Shown here: one piece after another, positions 34,230 through 45,696 of the stretch | Layout: each line of letters starts with the position of its first letter | Position numbering within the stretch: position 1 is the stretch's first letter | Assembly: GCA_031841125.1 (NCBI GenBank) | Contig: CM063106.1 | Span: 12,090,001 to 12,154,000 of the forward strand | Reading direction: 5' to 3' | From: Acanthococcus lagerstroemiae | Taxonomy: Eukaryota > Arthropoda > Insecta > Hemiptera > Eriococcidae | DNA length: 64,000 nucleotides | Translations under genes and position numbers: made by a program | The notes under the pieces: generated by a model | Database searches by the model: none | What the model saw: the letters and a program-made list of their open reading frames with translations, nothing else | What the model was told of the DNA's origin: nothing

Positions 34230-34340
34230 CATATGATGTAAGTATTTCAAATTTAGAAGTGTCCACTGCAGGTAAAGTCGTATACTATCCGAGAGAAAAA
34301 AGCAGTTTTAATCAGAACATGTATTTTTTCGACTTCACAT

Positions 34341-34388
34341 CAAGTTTACTGTTTAAAGGGAGACACATTGAAAATTACAGGCCAATGG
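34341..34388 (+). pseudogene. Tiny reverse-transcriptase relic at the array edge
   Basis: It encodes LFKGRHIENYRPM, the first conserved block of LINE reverse transcriptases (KKGDRHDIENYRPISL type). A 20-bp core, CATTGAAAATTACAGGCCAA, is identical to 38383-38402 in the larger LINE remnant. It directly precedes the first unit of the 110-bp array. Confidence 0.6.
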
Positions 34389-34389
34389 T

Positions 34390-37300
34390 GACCCCATTAT
34401 TGTATTTCAATTGGAATCTTTTATGGGGCCGAGGGGTCGACCGTGCCCCCAACTTTGGAAGTCCAATTCTCGAATATTCAGGCTTTATAAATAATTTTCC
34501 GCGAACCTCTTATTTTGTTGATCGAAGCTTTTTGTGGATCAGACGGGTGCCCCCTCCCCATCCCCAACTCCCAACCACAAAAATATTATTTGCGATATTT
34601 TGGCCGCTAAAAGTACGTATAGTTACTATAATTTATTTTTCGGTCGAAAGCTAATGTGGATTTGAGAGGTAAAACGCATCCCGAATTCCTGGAAATCTCC
34701 CTCTCGATGCTTCAAACTTTGCAATTGTTTTTAACTTCTTTTTGCGATTGATACATTCTGTAGACTCAAAAAGTAGACTCCCCGCCCAAACCCTGAAAGT
34801 GTAATTATTGATTTTTCGGCCTTTAAAAAATTACTTTCGATGAACTGTTTATGTTTTCTACTGAAATCATTTGTAGGGCCAAAGGACTGACTCTGCTCCC
34901 AACTCCGGAAGTCTAATTCTCGATTTTTCAATCTTCAACAATAGTTTTCTTTGAACCCCTTACTTTGTTAATCGATGTATTGTATGGATCAGAGGGAAGG
35001 ATTCCTCGCCCCCAACTCCGGTCATGAAATTCTTGATTGTTAGGGGTAGAAAGATGATTTTCCATAACCCTTCTCTTGTTTGATCGAAATCATATGTGGA
35101 CCCAAGGGATAGACCCCCCTCGCCTCCTAAAATATAAATCTCGATTTTCCGGGCTTTCAAATTTATTCTTGATGAAATTTTTTATTTTTTTGATTCACAT
35201 CTATTGTGGTCCCGATGGGTTGACCCCACCTCCAACTCTGGAAATCAAATTCTCGATTTTTCTGACGTGAAAAATAATTTTCGATGAACCCCCTTATTTT
35301 TCTGATCGAAGTCTTTGGTGGAGCCGCGGGGTGGAACTCCACCCGAACTCCGAAAATCTAATTCTCGATTTTTTGGCCTTTAGAAATATTTTTAGTGACC
35401 TTTTCCATTTTTCAGTTGTAATCATTTGCGGGGTCAAATGATTCAGTCCCGATGGGTTGACCCCGTCCCCAACCCTGGAAATCAAATACTCGATTTTTCC
35501 GACGTGAAAGATAATTCTCGGAGATCCCCTTATTTTTCTGATCGAAAAGTCTTTGTCGGACCCGAGGAGTGGAGCCCCACTCCAATTCCGAAAATCTAAT
35601 TTTCGATTTTTTTTCCCTTTAAAAATATTTTTCGTCTCTGGAAGTCTAATTCTCGATTTTTCAGTCTTGAACAATAATGTTCCGTGAACTTCTGTTTCGT
35701 TGGTCGAAGTATTTTGTGGATCTGATAGGTAAACCTACACCCGCAACTCCGAAAGTCTAATTTTCGACTTTGAATTATTAAATATTTATTTTTGTTTTTT
35801 TGATAAAATCTATTGCGGACTTGAGGGGTGGAGCCCATCCTGAACTCCGGAAATCTAATTCTCGATTTTTCAACTTCTGAATTATCTTTCATAAACCTCC
35901 TCTCATTTCGATTGCCACATTTTTTAGACTCGAGAGGTGGATTCTTGCCATCAACAATTCTTGATTTGTTGGCCTTTAAAATTATTTCTGATGAACTTTT
36001 TATTTCTCCGAGGGGTTGACCACACTCCCAACTTCGGACATTGGTCTCGATTTTTCAGGCTTGAAGGACGATTGTCTGTGAACCTCTTATTTTGTTAATC
36101 AAAGTGTTTTGTGGATCTGAGGGGTGGACCCTCACCCTAACCCCAGAAATCTAATTCTCGATTTTCAGCCTCTCGAATTTATTCCCGGTGATTGTTTACT
36201 TTTTCAATTGAAATCTTATGTGAGACCGAAGAGTTGACCCCACCCCAGACTTGGAAATTAAAATCTCGATTTTTCAGGCTTATAAATCATTTTTTGATAA
36301 ACTTAGGTCTTTTATGGATCCAAGGGGTGGACCACCACTTTAACGCCGAAAATCTATAGGCTTGAGAAATTGTTTTCCGTAAAACCATAGTTGTTGTATT
36401 ATAAGCCTCCTGTGGACTCGAATGGTGGTGCCCCCACCCACAAGTCCGAACATTCTAATTCACGAATTTTCGGCATACAAAAATATTTTCGGTAACCTTT
36501 TTATTTTTTCAATTTGTAGATTTTTGGGGGCCGAGGAGTGCACCCCGCTCCCAACTCTGTAAGTCTAATTCATGATTTTCCGTCTTGAACAGTACTTTTC
36601 CGCGAACCCCTTATTTTGTCGATCTAACTACTTTGTGCATCTAAGGGGTGGACCCAACTCCCAACGCCGAAAATCAAATTCTCGATTTTTGAGACTTAAG
36701 AAATAAATTCTCCTTGAAACTCTTTTGTTCTGATCGGAAGTGTTTTGTGGACCTGAGGAGTAGAATTCTCAATTTTTCGGTCTTTAAAAATATTTTTGGA
36801 GACCTTTTTTTTTTTTCAATTGGGATCTTTCGTGCAGCCGTTTATCTACTTTAAACATTATTCTTCGATAAATATGACCGTCCAAATTAAAAGGGCACGT
36901 CGGTCCAAAACATTAATTTTACAGGAGACACCTAAAGATTCAAACGGGAATCTCGAGAACGCGATATCCTATAGACGTCCACTCTTGCGCTCTATCACTT
37001 TTGCTTTTTCGAGTTCACAGACTCATAGTGTTAAACAGTATTCTTTGACCTACCAAAATCGAACATAATCTCAAAGTCGATTTTTTTGCACCGAAGTGCC
37101 CTTTCAGTATGGACAGTCACAAATTTTTATTTTTTCCATCTAATTGTTTTGGTGATCCGATGGTGGAGCCCTGCCTCAGGCTTTGAAAATTTAACTCTCG
37201 ATTTTTCAGAATTTAATGCTTATTCTTCGAGTGCTTTTTATTCTCACGATCTGAATCTTTTGTGGACTCGAGAGGTGACCCCCTTTTTCCCGGTTGTTCG

Positions 37301-37540
37301 AATTTTGAAACTTATGTTTCATAAACTTGATTATTTGTTTCGATCGGTAGTTTTGTGAAGCCAAGAGATAGATTGTGGCCCTAGCTTTGGAAATTTAATT
37401 ATCGATTTTTCGGATCTGGTTGAACTTTTATTTTTCCTATTTCATCTTTCATGAGTTGGAGGGGTGTCCCCCACCACCAACTTCGAAAATCTGTTTCTCA
37501 ATTTTCGAGACGTTATTGGCGACGGTCTGTGAATTGAAAT
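34390..37540 (+). repeat. Degenerate satellite-like array, about 110-bp unit
   Basis: More than twenty diverged units. Each carries AAATCTAATTCTCGATTTTT, a GCCTTTAAAAATATTTTTCG-like stretch, CCTTATTTTTTTGATCGAA, and GTGGACCCGAGGGGTGGACC followed by CCCAACTCCGG. TCGATTTT starts lie near 34914, 35131, 35247, 35360, 35486, 35648, 35857, 36151, 36260 and 36677. It resumes at 40140-40900. The open frames it produces are not genes. Confidence 0.85.
36890..37104. mobile_element. MITE with GGGCACGTCGG-type ends inside the array
   Basis: The left end AAAGGGCACGTCGGTCC and right end (inverted) AAAGGGCACTTCGGTGC form short terminal inverted repeats. Between them the 110-bp periodicity is absent, and it resumes on both sides. 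Target duplication not resolved. Confidence 0.6.
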
Positions 37541-37559
37541 CTCATGTGGATAAGTATAA

Positions 37560-39560
37560 TTGGGCATCCCGGCGCAGTGAGTCCCGTATAAAAATCACAG
37601 AAAGGGTAAAGGGAAAAGAAGGCAGATTATCAGAGTCAGAAAGGAAGAGGCCGCACGCCAGAAACTAAGATCAGTGCAAGAGGAAATGAAATTCGAGGAA
37701 AATTTTTACGACAGTATGGATCAAGCTTTAAAAAACACGGTTGAAGAGTTTGGAGTGACGAGGGCTAAAGAGAAAACCAGGTATAAGCTTTCAAAATAGA
37801 CTCTCGAATCAGGAAGAATAACCTTTGGAAAAATAGAAATAAAACACTATTGGACAAACCTGAGCGAACTAAAATACAAAAATTGGTGTCGAAAAATGTT
37901 AGAGAAGATATTAAGAAATATGATTAGGAAAAAATTCCAGATACTTTGGTAGAAAGTTGGTCCACCAAAAAAGTTAGGCTCGAACTCGATGGCGGGAGAG
38001 ACGTTATGCTGAAGCTAAAAGATCAGACAGGAAAAGTGACTCAGAATCAAGAACAAATTCTAGAGGCAGCAACAAGTTTTTACGAGGACTTATACCGCGA
38101 GCAAAACGAGCTCATGAAAATAGCAAAAACTGGAGGGTGAAAGGAGGAAGAAATCCCGGAAATAATGGAGAGAGAAGTGGAATACGTACTAAATATGTAG
38201 ACTGATAAATGACATAGCCCCAGGACCGGATGGAATTACGATCGAAATGCTGAAAAGGTTTGGCGATCAGAGAGTGCCACACCAGGTTAAAATATTTAAC
38301 AAAATCGGAATTATGAAAACATGACCAAAACAGTGGAACTTGGCCAAAATAATATTATTACACAAACAAGGAGGGAGGAACTCATTGAAAATTACAGGCC
38401 AATATGCTTAACATCGAACATTTTTAAAGCATGTATGGCAGTCTTAAAAAGACGTATGTATAACCATTTGGATTCAAATCATCAGGGGAATGAACAGGCG
38501 GGATTCAGAAAAGGCTTCTCAACTGTAAAGAATATTTTCGTTGTGAGCCAAATTATTGAAAAAACACACGAATATGACATAGAAATTGAAATATTTTGCA
38601 TAGGCTTTCATGAGGCAGTTGATTCAGTGGATCATAAATACATATATATGTTGAAAGCACTGGAAAATAAGGGAATTGAATGTGGGTTTATTAAAGTCAT
38701 ATACAGAATTGCTATGCAAATTCGAGTGCAAGAGCCAGCCTTAAAAGCAAAGGGAGGGAATTCAAAATTGGGAGCGGAGTTCAACAAGGGGATACCTTGT
38801 CGCCAAATCTCTTCAACTGCATTATGGAAGATGTAATTCGCAATCTGAAGTGGAAAAGAAGGGGACTAAAAATAAATGGAGAATTTCTAAGTATGTAATT
38901 TAAGGTACGCAAACTATATTATCTTATTTACAGAAAATAGTAAGGAGTTGAAGAAAATGGCAGAATAGCTATTGAGGGAATGCAAAAGTGCTGGCCTCAA
39001 ACTGAATGGTAGCAAATCAAAAATAATGGGAAGAGTGGAAAGAAAAAATCTAATAATCGATGGGTAAGAAAGAGATAGAAGAGGTAACAGAATCGAATAT
39101 CTGTGGGGCAGATTATTAGTTTCGAAGAAAAAGATAAAGGAATTATGAGGCGTATTAAAAAGGGGTGGAACAACCCCTGGGCATTAAAATGTATTTTTTG
39201 CCGGAATTTCAACACCTTCCTCAAAATGGAAACACTAAATAGCTCAACGGTACCAGCCCTCAAGTATGGAGTACAAACCTGGTCCCTTACAGGAGACAAA
39301 TCGTGAAGCTACAAATTACGTTCAGATCTAAGTTGAGGAAACTTCTAGGACTGCGATGGGTAGACAAAATCTCAAATGGAAAACTGTACGAAATGGCTGG
39401 AGGCGAGGATATAGGATATAATGTCGAACAATTTAAGTGGAAATATGTGGGGCATCTGGCGAGGGCAGATAGCAACAAATAGGGAGTAAAAGTACTCAAC
39501 TATGGATACACTGCAAAGAAAAAGAACGATAGGTAGGCCAGTAACTTGAAAACTTGCTGA
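37560..39560 (+). pseudogene. RTE-like LINE remnant: linker, reverse transcriptase and tail
   Basis: Pieces in order across several frames: a basic linker (37580-37800), PGPDGITIEMLKRFGDQR (38220-38273), WNLAKIILLHKQ (38335-38370), ENYRPICLTSNIFKACMAVL, GNEQAGFRKGFSTVKNIFVV, GVQQGDTLSPNLFNCIMEDV, RYANYIILFTENSKELKKMA, then ECKSAGLKLNGSKSKIMG and the C-terminal region with KWKYVGHLARAD near 39445. The catalytic box normally YADD reads YANY, and many frameshifts are present, so it is inactive. It separates two parts of the 110-bp array. Confidence 0.85.
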
Positions 39561-39561
39561 A

Positions 39562-40012
39562 ATCAACTACTCCTTTGCAATGCATTATGGTTTCAAACAC
39601 AAATATTTATTTTCTGAATGAGGCCTCGCTTTCATTACACGGGGCATCCAGAAGATGCTACTTACATCTGAAGGTTCTTTGGTACACTGTGGGCCTCCTA
39701 ATTTCGTCACAGTGCATACATCTTTATGTTTGTACTGTATTACAAAGCACATACATGTATTTTTTACTGTCTACTCAATGAAAGTGGACCTATCACCTTG
39801 AGCCTCCTCCACGGGCGGATAAGTCATAGGACGATTCGGGCAAATGCCCGGTGCGCCGCCGCCTGCATTTATAAAATACTTACAAAAATGAAATAAGCGC
39901 ATGTTGCGACGACAGTCGAAAAACGTGCGGCGGCGCTGATCAATTTAGAGAGAAATAATGAGATTGAAAAATTTTAATGGGCAGACACATTTTGGGCCGT
40001 TTGTCGACCAAA
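39562..40012. other. Spacer within the disrupted array
   Basis: No gene recognised. 39810-39938 has GGGCGGATAAGTCAT ... GCGGCGGCGCTG ends reminiscent of the CAGCGGCGGA hAT ends seen at 9350, but too weak to call. Confidence 0.35.
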
Positions 40013-40135
40013 CGTGTGTGTGTGTGTGTATGTGAGTACCTAGGCCCATTTTTGGGCATACGCCTCCACGTAGCTTTTCCATTTTTTTTAATCCTGCGCT
40101 TATCTTTGCCACCCAGGGCCCCAGTTCTCTGACGA
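40013..40135 (-). pseudogene. RTE-like LINE 3' relic
   Basis: The minus strand encodes, with a frameshift, a KKWKSYVEAYAQKWA-like end followed by a short (AC)n tract (40016-40031 on plus, GTGTGTGT). This matches the protein tail in the copies at 21415 and 4408. It is opposite in strand to the RT remnant at 37560-39560, so it is a separate insertion. Confidence 0.55.
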
Positions 40136-40139
40136 GAAC

Positions 40140-40900
40140 GTGGAACTGAAAGACGGAAGCTATTGTGGACTTGAGGGGTGAAGCCCGTCCTGAACTCTGA
40201 AAATCTAATACTCGATTCTTCAAATTTCTGAATTCTTTTACGTAAACACTTTTTTCAACTGCTACATTTTGTACACTGGAAACGTGGACTCGCGCCCCCA
40301 ACACCAAAAGAGTATACTTTCGAGTTTTTGTTGGTGAACTTTTTTTTTCTTGATTGAAATAATTTGTGATTCCGAGGGGTTGACCGCACCCCAACACCGA
40401 TAATCAGATTCTTGATTGTAGATGTTGAAAAACAATTTTCCATACGCCCCTTATTTTTAATCGAGATCTTTTGTGGATCAAGGAATAACTCTCCCACCTA
40501 CGACGAAAATCTAAAACTCAATTTTCCAGCTTCTCAATGTTATTCTTGGTGAACGTCTTACTTTTTCAATTCAAATAATACGTTAACCCTCTTCTAATAA
40601 TTTACGTTTGTTTTAATAATAGTTAGATTATAGCAGCAAAAGGCAATAACACTCTCAGTAAATAAAAATAATAATATAATATTGTGAACCCGATGAATTG
40701 TCTCGACCCCAATTCCGCAAATCTAATTCTCGATCTTTCAGCCTCTCAAGATTATTCATGGTTAACTTTTTTCGATTCAGATCTATTGTAGATCCGTTGG
40801 GTTGACCCCGACCCCAACTTCGGAAATTGAATTCTCCATTTGGTCGGCTTAAGAAATAATTTTCCGTGAGCCCCTGGTTATTTTTTTGTTCGAAGCTTGC
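40140..40900 (+). repeat. 110-bp array, resumed
   Basis: Units of the same type as 34390-37540: AAATCTAATACTCGATTCTT, TTCCGAGGGGTTGACC-like and AATCTAATTCTCGATCTTTC strings near 40207, 40515, 40725 and 40830. It shows that the LINE-bearing segment 37.55-40.14 kb interrupted one array. Confidence 0.75.
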
Positions 40901-41211
40901 ATCGCAGGTGTTCATGAATAAACAAGATAACACACTAGAATAAGTGTGGCAACCGCGCTGGGCCTCGGCTTACCGTAACATATCTCCAATGGGTCTCACT
41001 TTGCCTCACAGTGTACTGGGGCTCGGAGTAGCGGTATATGTCTAACATATCTATATATCTTTACAGGTGATTTCTCCTACCCCTCTAAGGTTCCCAACAT
41101 TTGTATGGTTTAGTGTTTCTTAAAATTTCAACTCCTGCCTCTTCAAGTATTAAATTAAAGGTGGGTCTCGGGTTGTCTGTTATATATACCGGGCCTCGGA
41201 TTGGTAGTACG

Positions 41212-41216
<5 letters not shown>

Positions 41217-41273
<57 letters not shown>
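41217..41273. repeat. (TA)n microsatellite, left border of GAGGCGAAAA field
   Basis: An uninterrupted AT tract of about 54 bp. A similar tract ends the field at 44079-44113. The reading frames across it are artefacts. Confidence 0.95.
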
Positions 41274-41275
<2 letters not shown>

Positions 41276-41810
41276 GCAGGACGGCTTTTTCGCCTCTTTT
41301 TCATATATAAAGCGACGTTTTCACCTCATATACGGAGGCGAAAACGAAAAATCGGAGGTGAAAACGTAAGGCACTGTATCTCAATAATTTAGGCTTCTAC
41401 CGGCTAGGCAATCCCCTGGGCAAATTTTTGGCTGGAGGCGAAAAAACCCACATACATCAGACATATACATTTTAGTGCATGGTACCTCTCACCAGACAGC
41501 GCTAGTGTCACTTGTAAATCATATAATGAGACTTTTTCACCTCCAAACATAACTGAGCATTTTCGCCTCCGATTCGCGGCAACAACGCATTAGTGATTGA
41601 ATTAATATTGAAACTCGGAGGTTTCCTACTTGCTTGTATGCCTGGAGGTGAAATGTTCCCTTCACATATTAAACGTCGCTGTGTACTTGTATATGAAAAA
41701 GAGGCGAAAAAGCCGCCCTGCAAAAATATACCTTTAAAATTTCGTTTTCGCCTCCGTATATGAGGTGAAAACGTTGCTTTATGTACAAAAATGAGGCGAA
41801 AAAGACCTTC

Positions 41811-41841
<31 letters not shown>

Positions 41842-42060
41842 TATAATATTGTATATCATATACCCCGCATGTTAAAGATTGTAAGTAGAAATTACTGCAC
41901 CAAAAGTTTACCACGAATTGATAGATGATGTATGTAGGTTTTTTCGCCTCCAGTCAAAAATTTGCCCAGGGGGGTTACCTGCTGGCCTGTAGAAGCTTAA
42001 ATTATTGAGATACAGTGTCTTACGTTTTCACCTCCGTCTATGAGGTAAAAACGTCGCTGT
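41274..42060. repeat. Inverted-repeat part of the GAGGCGAAAA field
   Basis: 41274-41465 (TTTTTCGCCTC, GCGACGTTTTCACCTC, ACTGTATCTCAATAATTTA, GGGCAAATTTTTG, GGCTGGAGGCGAAAAAACC) recurs inverted at 41935-42058. Between them are further TTTTCGCCTCC and GGAGGTGAAA words and an A-run near 41814-41837. GAGGCGAAAA and its inverse occur more than 30 times from 41.28 to 44.06 kb. Confidence 0.8.
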
Positions 42061-42063
42061 ACA

Positions 42064-42271
42064 CAGGATTAGTCAGTTTTCCTTCCGCAATAGGAAAACT
42101 CCATTACGCTGAAGATCTGTTATCGGTTTTGTCGCTATTCACGAATAGTATGCAGCGTGCCTACACCCGATAACAAAGCGTACTGTACATTTTGGAAGAT
42201 AACACATTGAGTCATACTTCGTTCAGCCTGACGGAGTTTTCCTATGGCGGAGGGAAAACCAACTAACCCTG
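42064..42271. mobile_element. 208-bp MITE with about 50-bp terminal inverted repeats
   Basis: The left end CAGGATTAGTCAGTTTTCC and inverted right end CAGGGTTAGTTGGTTTTCC match over about 50 bp (about 41 identities). TA lies near both ends (42059-42060 and 42272-42273), suggesting TA target preference. It interrupts the repeat at AAAACGTCGCTGTA / TATATGAAAC; uninterrupted units read AAAACGTCGCTTTATATATG. Confidence 0.78.
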
Positions 42272-42280
42272 TATATGAAA

Positions 42281-43263
42281 CAGAGGAGAGAAGGCCGTCC
42301 TGCAAAGATATACCTTTAGAATTTCGTTTTCGCCTCCGTATATGAGGTGAAAACGTCGCTTTATGTATGAAAAAGGGGCGAAAAAGCCGCCCTGCAAAGA
42401 TATTATTATATACCCGCGAGAACATGATGATCAAGATCGAGAAGGTCACAGGTTTACCATTTCCCTATACTCTAAGACATTGTAAATAACACAGTTCGGA
42501 ATGGACATGAATTTTTTTAGTCTGAGGAAGAGGTTCAAGAATAACATAATAAGAAACTTACAGAGGCGAAAAAGCCGCGCTGAAAAGATATACCTTTAGA
42601 GTTTCGTTTTCGCCTCCGTATATGAGGTGAAAACGTCGCTTTATATATGAAAAAGAGGCGAAAAAGCCGCCCTGCAAAGATATTATTATATACCCGCGAG
42701 AACATGATGATCAAGATGGAGAAGGTCACAGGTTTACCATTTCCCTATACTCTAAGACATTGTAAATAACACAGTTCGGAATGGACATGAATTTTTTTAG
42801 TCTGAGGAAGAGGTTCAAGAATAACATAATAAGAAACTTACAGAGGCGAAAAAGCCGCCCTGAAAAGATATACCTTTAGAGTTTCGTTTTCGCCTCCGTA
42901 TATGAGGTGAAAACGTCGCTTTATGTATGAAAAAGGGCGAAAAAGCCGCCCTGCAAAGATATTATTATATACCAGCGAGAACATGATGATCAAGATCGAG
43001 AAGGTCACAGGTTTACCATTTCCCTATACTCTAAGATATTGTAAATAACACAGTTCGGAATGGACATGAATTTTTTTAGTCTGAGGAAGAGGTTCAAGAA
43101 TAACATAATAAGAAACTTACAGAGGCGAAAAAGCCGCCCTGAAAAGATATACCTTTGGAGTTTCGTTTTCGCCTCCGTATATGAGGTGAAAACGTCGCTT
43201 TATATATGAAAAAGAGGCGAAAAAGCCGCCCTGCAAAGATATCATCGTATACCCGCGAGAACA
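42281..43263 (+). repeat. 280-bp tandem array, three full units and one partial
   Basis: CAGAGG unit starts at 42281, 42561, 42841 and 43120 (periods 280, 280, 279). The unit contains two inverted GAGGCGAAAA half-sites around CGTATATGAGGTGAAAACGT, then a unique 150-bp stretch (CCCGCGAGAACATGATGATC, GAAGGTCACAGGTTTACCAT, CACAGTTCGGAATGGACATG). Copies differ at few positions, much less than other arrays here, so it expanded or homogenised recently. The open frames are repeat artefacts. Confidence 0.92.
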
Positions 43264-44078
43264 TGGGATCATGTTCAAGATTGTTAGAAGAAACTACTCC
43301 ACAGAAAATTCTAATACGAAGTTGCAGATTTTCACTTTTAGCATTTTGTTTTCGCCTCCATATATGAAGCGAAAAAGTCGCTTTATATACAAAAATGAGG
43401 TGAAGAAAGATCCTCTTTGAAAAAAATGTACATACCATCATGTATACAGAAAAAATTGGAACAAAATAAACAACAGGTGTCTGAACTGAAACCTGAAATA
43501 TAATAACTACAGACGTGCTGAAAAGAAATACACTGACGAATTTCATTGCCTCCATCCTGCTTTCAGACAAGAAGGCGATGTTTCTTTGTAGAATTTATAA
43601 GAATTTCATGCGGTGACGAGAGAAATATGATGATTATGTGTGTCTGCTGCAACTCAGTGACCAACATGCGATTGCAGTATACCTGAATGAAAAGATATTG
43701 ATTTCAAACAATAGGCCCCAGGAATGCAAAAGTACGCGAAGAGTCCGAACAAGCCTGCTTATCGCACACTGGAGGATGAGACGTAAACATGTGCTGCAAA
43801 AGTATTGGCAACGTTGCTGGAGGCCAAAATGGCCAATTATGTAAAAAAGAAATACAAAAGGAGGCGAAAAGTATAAACTATGTTCGGAGGTGAAAGGGAC
43901 TATATACATAATGTATACACTCGGTGATAAATTTTGAGAAATCCTTACCCCTCTCAGGTTGCCTCTTATGACATCAATGCTCTGATTCTAAAATTACAAA
44001 GTATACACTTCTAAACCCATTTTTTCTGGCGGAGGCGAGGGCGTCTGCGTTATGTATGGAGGTGAAAAGGATTCCCTG
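43264..44078. repeat. Degenerate tail of the GAGGCGAAAA field
   Basis: Scattered TTTTCGCCTCC (43350), GAGGTGAAG (43396), GGAGGCGAAAAG (43859), GGAGGTGAAAGG (43885), GGCGGAGGCGAGG and GGAGGTGAAAAGG (44060) words. The rest shows no motif. It ends at the second (TA)n tract. Confidence 0.6.
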
Positions 44079-44079
44079 C

Positions 44080-44118
<39 letters not shown>

Positions 44119-44125
44119 TATATAT
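44079..44125. repeat. (TA)n microsatellite, right border of the field
   Basis: About 45 bp of nearly pure TA with one AA interruption. It pairs with the tract at 41217-41273. Confidence 0.92.
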
Positions 44126-45690
44126 AAGGAAACCGAATTAACAACCTGGGAGCGGTTTCAGTGTGTAGTTACTGGGGAATCTGAGATGTTCTTATCAGTG
44201 AAGTGTTTACCCAGGAGCAGTTTCAGCGTGTAGAAATTTGTAACGATTAATGCAGACTTTCGCATCAGTTTTGTCTTTCATTTTTCATACGCACAAAATG
44301 GTAAACTACAAGTTTTCTACGTTTGCAAAATGGTAAACTGACTTTTGGGCCGCCTTGCTTCCTTTCTTTCCATTCATTTCCGTGGGATTGTTTCTTCAAG
44401 AAGTAGTTCTTCAGTATACTCTCATGAAAATTTTCGTGGACACCACTGCCTTCACTAACGGTGGAGTTACACCTATTTCGAAATCCGACGTGACTGACTT
44501 TTCCGGAGTCTTATTGCTGTTATCGTAATTTAAATATGGCTTATCTGATAAACAAGAAATGCAGGGAGATTATCACCTATATTATCGAGTCAATCTGAGC
44601 TCGCTGAGCTTAGACAGAGGGAAAGACAGGCACGTGTAACGTATTGAACATTTTAAATTTATTCCAATTTTAAAATTCAATTTCAGAAGTGTGTATGTAA
44701 AATTTTTTCGGTATTTTCCAAAAATACAAACTTGCAGGGAGGAACAAGTTGGCGCACTACAAGGTGCATTTATTCGAAGCAACCTCCTGTGCATTTTTCA
44801 TGATTCGGCGTCTATCATTTTTGCGTCTGTTGTCCACCTAAACTCTCTAAATCGATCACTATGTGGCGTTAATGATTTGACCAATTAGAGCACAGACTAC
44901 GGCGGAAAAAACAAAAATGCGGCCAACGTGTACCATTACCCCTACAGGTGCAAATTAGGATGAAAGTCAGGCGGCGTGTGCGAAGACCAGCGTTCACCGA
45001 TTTCAAACAATCTCGGAATTTAATTTAGAAACGATTAGGACTAGTCAGAGCGAAAAAGACGAGACTACAGAGAGTGCGTATTAATCAGGTCCACGGTGTA
45101 CGCATCAATCATAGCCGAGCTAAAGGTGATCGCTTTTTGACAAGATTTATTGAACCAGAGTCGCTGGGAGGCTTTTAGACAAGCACGCGACAGGTTTTGC
45201 TTTTTATGCTCTGATCCGCAGTCGAAATGCAAAAAGGAACCTGAACCGCCGGTTCAATAAACAGCGCCAGGCATGAGCTTGTACAATACCCGCCTACCTG
45301 TATCTTACAGTCGAGATTATCATCTGTATTCGTTTTACGTTCATTAATATTATCGCTGTGTGTTGATGAATGGGGTAACACGAGCTAATTCAAGCTCTAG
45401 GTACCTAAATGCAAATTTTTCGGCTACGATCGTTTGTGCCTTCTCTATGCCCCGATGCTGTTCTATTATCGACGAACCAGAAAATAGACGGCTTTGGGGT
45501 GAAAGCAAACACTATATACAGATTATTACGCCGACTCGTGTGCACTGGTTTCACTTGCAACAGTTTCTTGTTTCAGGTTTTCCTTTGGTGTTAGTAAATC
45601 CACTGTATTTATTTATTTGTTGCCTTAATCCGACAGAAAAGAACGAACATAGTTAAATTACAGAAGAAAATTACCAGGGCACGCCGTTGG
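44126..45690. other. Intergenic, no gene recognised
   Basis: Two weak direct copies of CAGGAGCAGTTTCAGCGTGT / TGGGAGCGGTTTCAGTGTGT near 44147 and 44212. Otherwise unique-looking; no domain in any frame. Confidence 0.5.
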
Positions 45691-45696
45691 GTCCAC

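Noticed and set aside
34127..34654. 175-codon open frame
   Set aside because: It crosses a MITE half, an RT scrap and the start of the 110-bp array, so it is a mosaic of repeats.
37560..39560. Endogenous virus reverse transcriptase
   Set aside because: The motif order and the C-terminal tail are of RTE-like LINE type, and no LTR, gag, integrase or envelope sequence is seen.
39810..39938. hAT MITE with GGGCGGATAAG ends
   Set aside because: The two ends match only loosely and no 8-bp duplication is visible.
41217..41273. Transmembrane-like Tyr-Ile repeats
   Set aside because: They come from translating a (TA)n microsatellite.
42281..43263. CRISPR-like array
   Set aside because: The 280-bp unit has no short repeat/unique-spacer pattern and the context is eukaryotic.
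43094..43570. 158-codon open frame and similar ones at 42135 and 42535
   Set aside because: They are translations of the 280-bp tandem unit; the same peptide segments recur with the unit.
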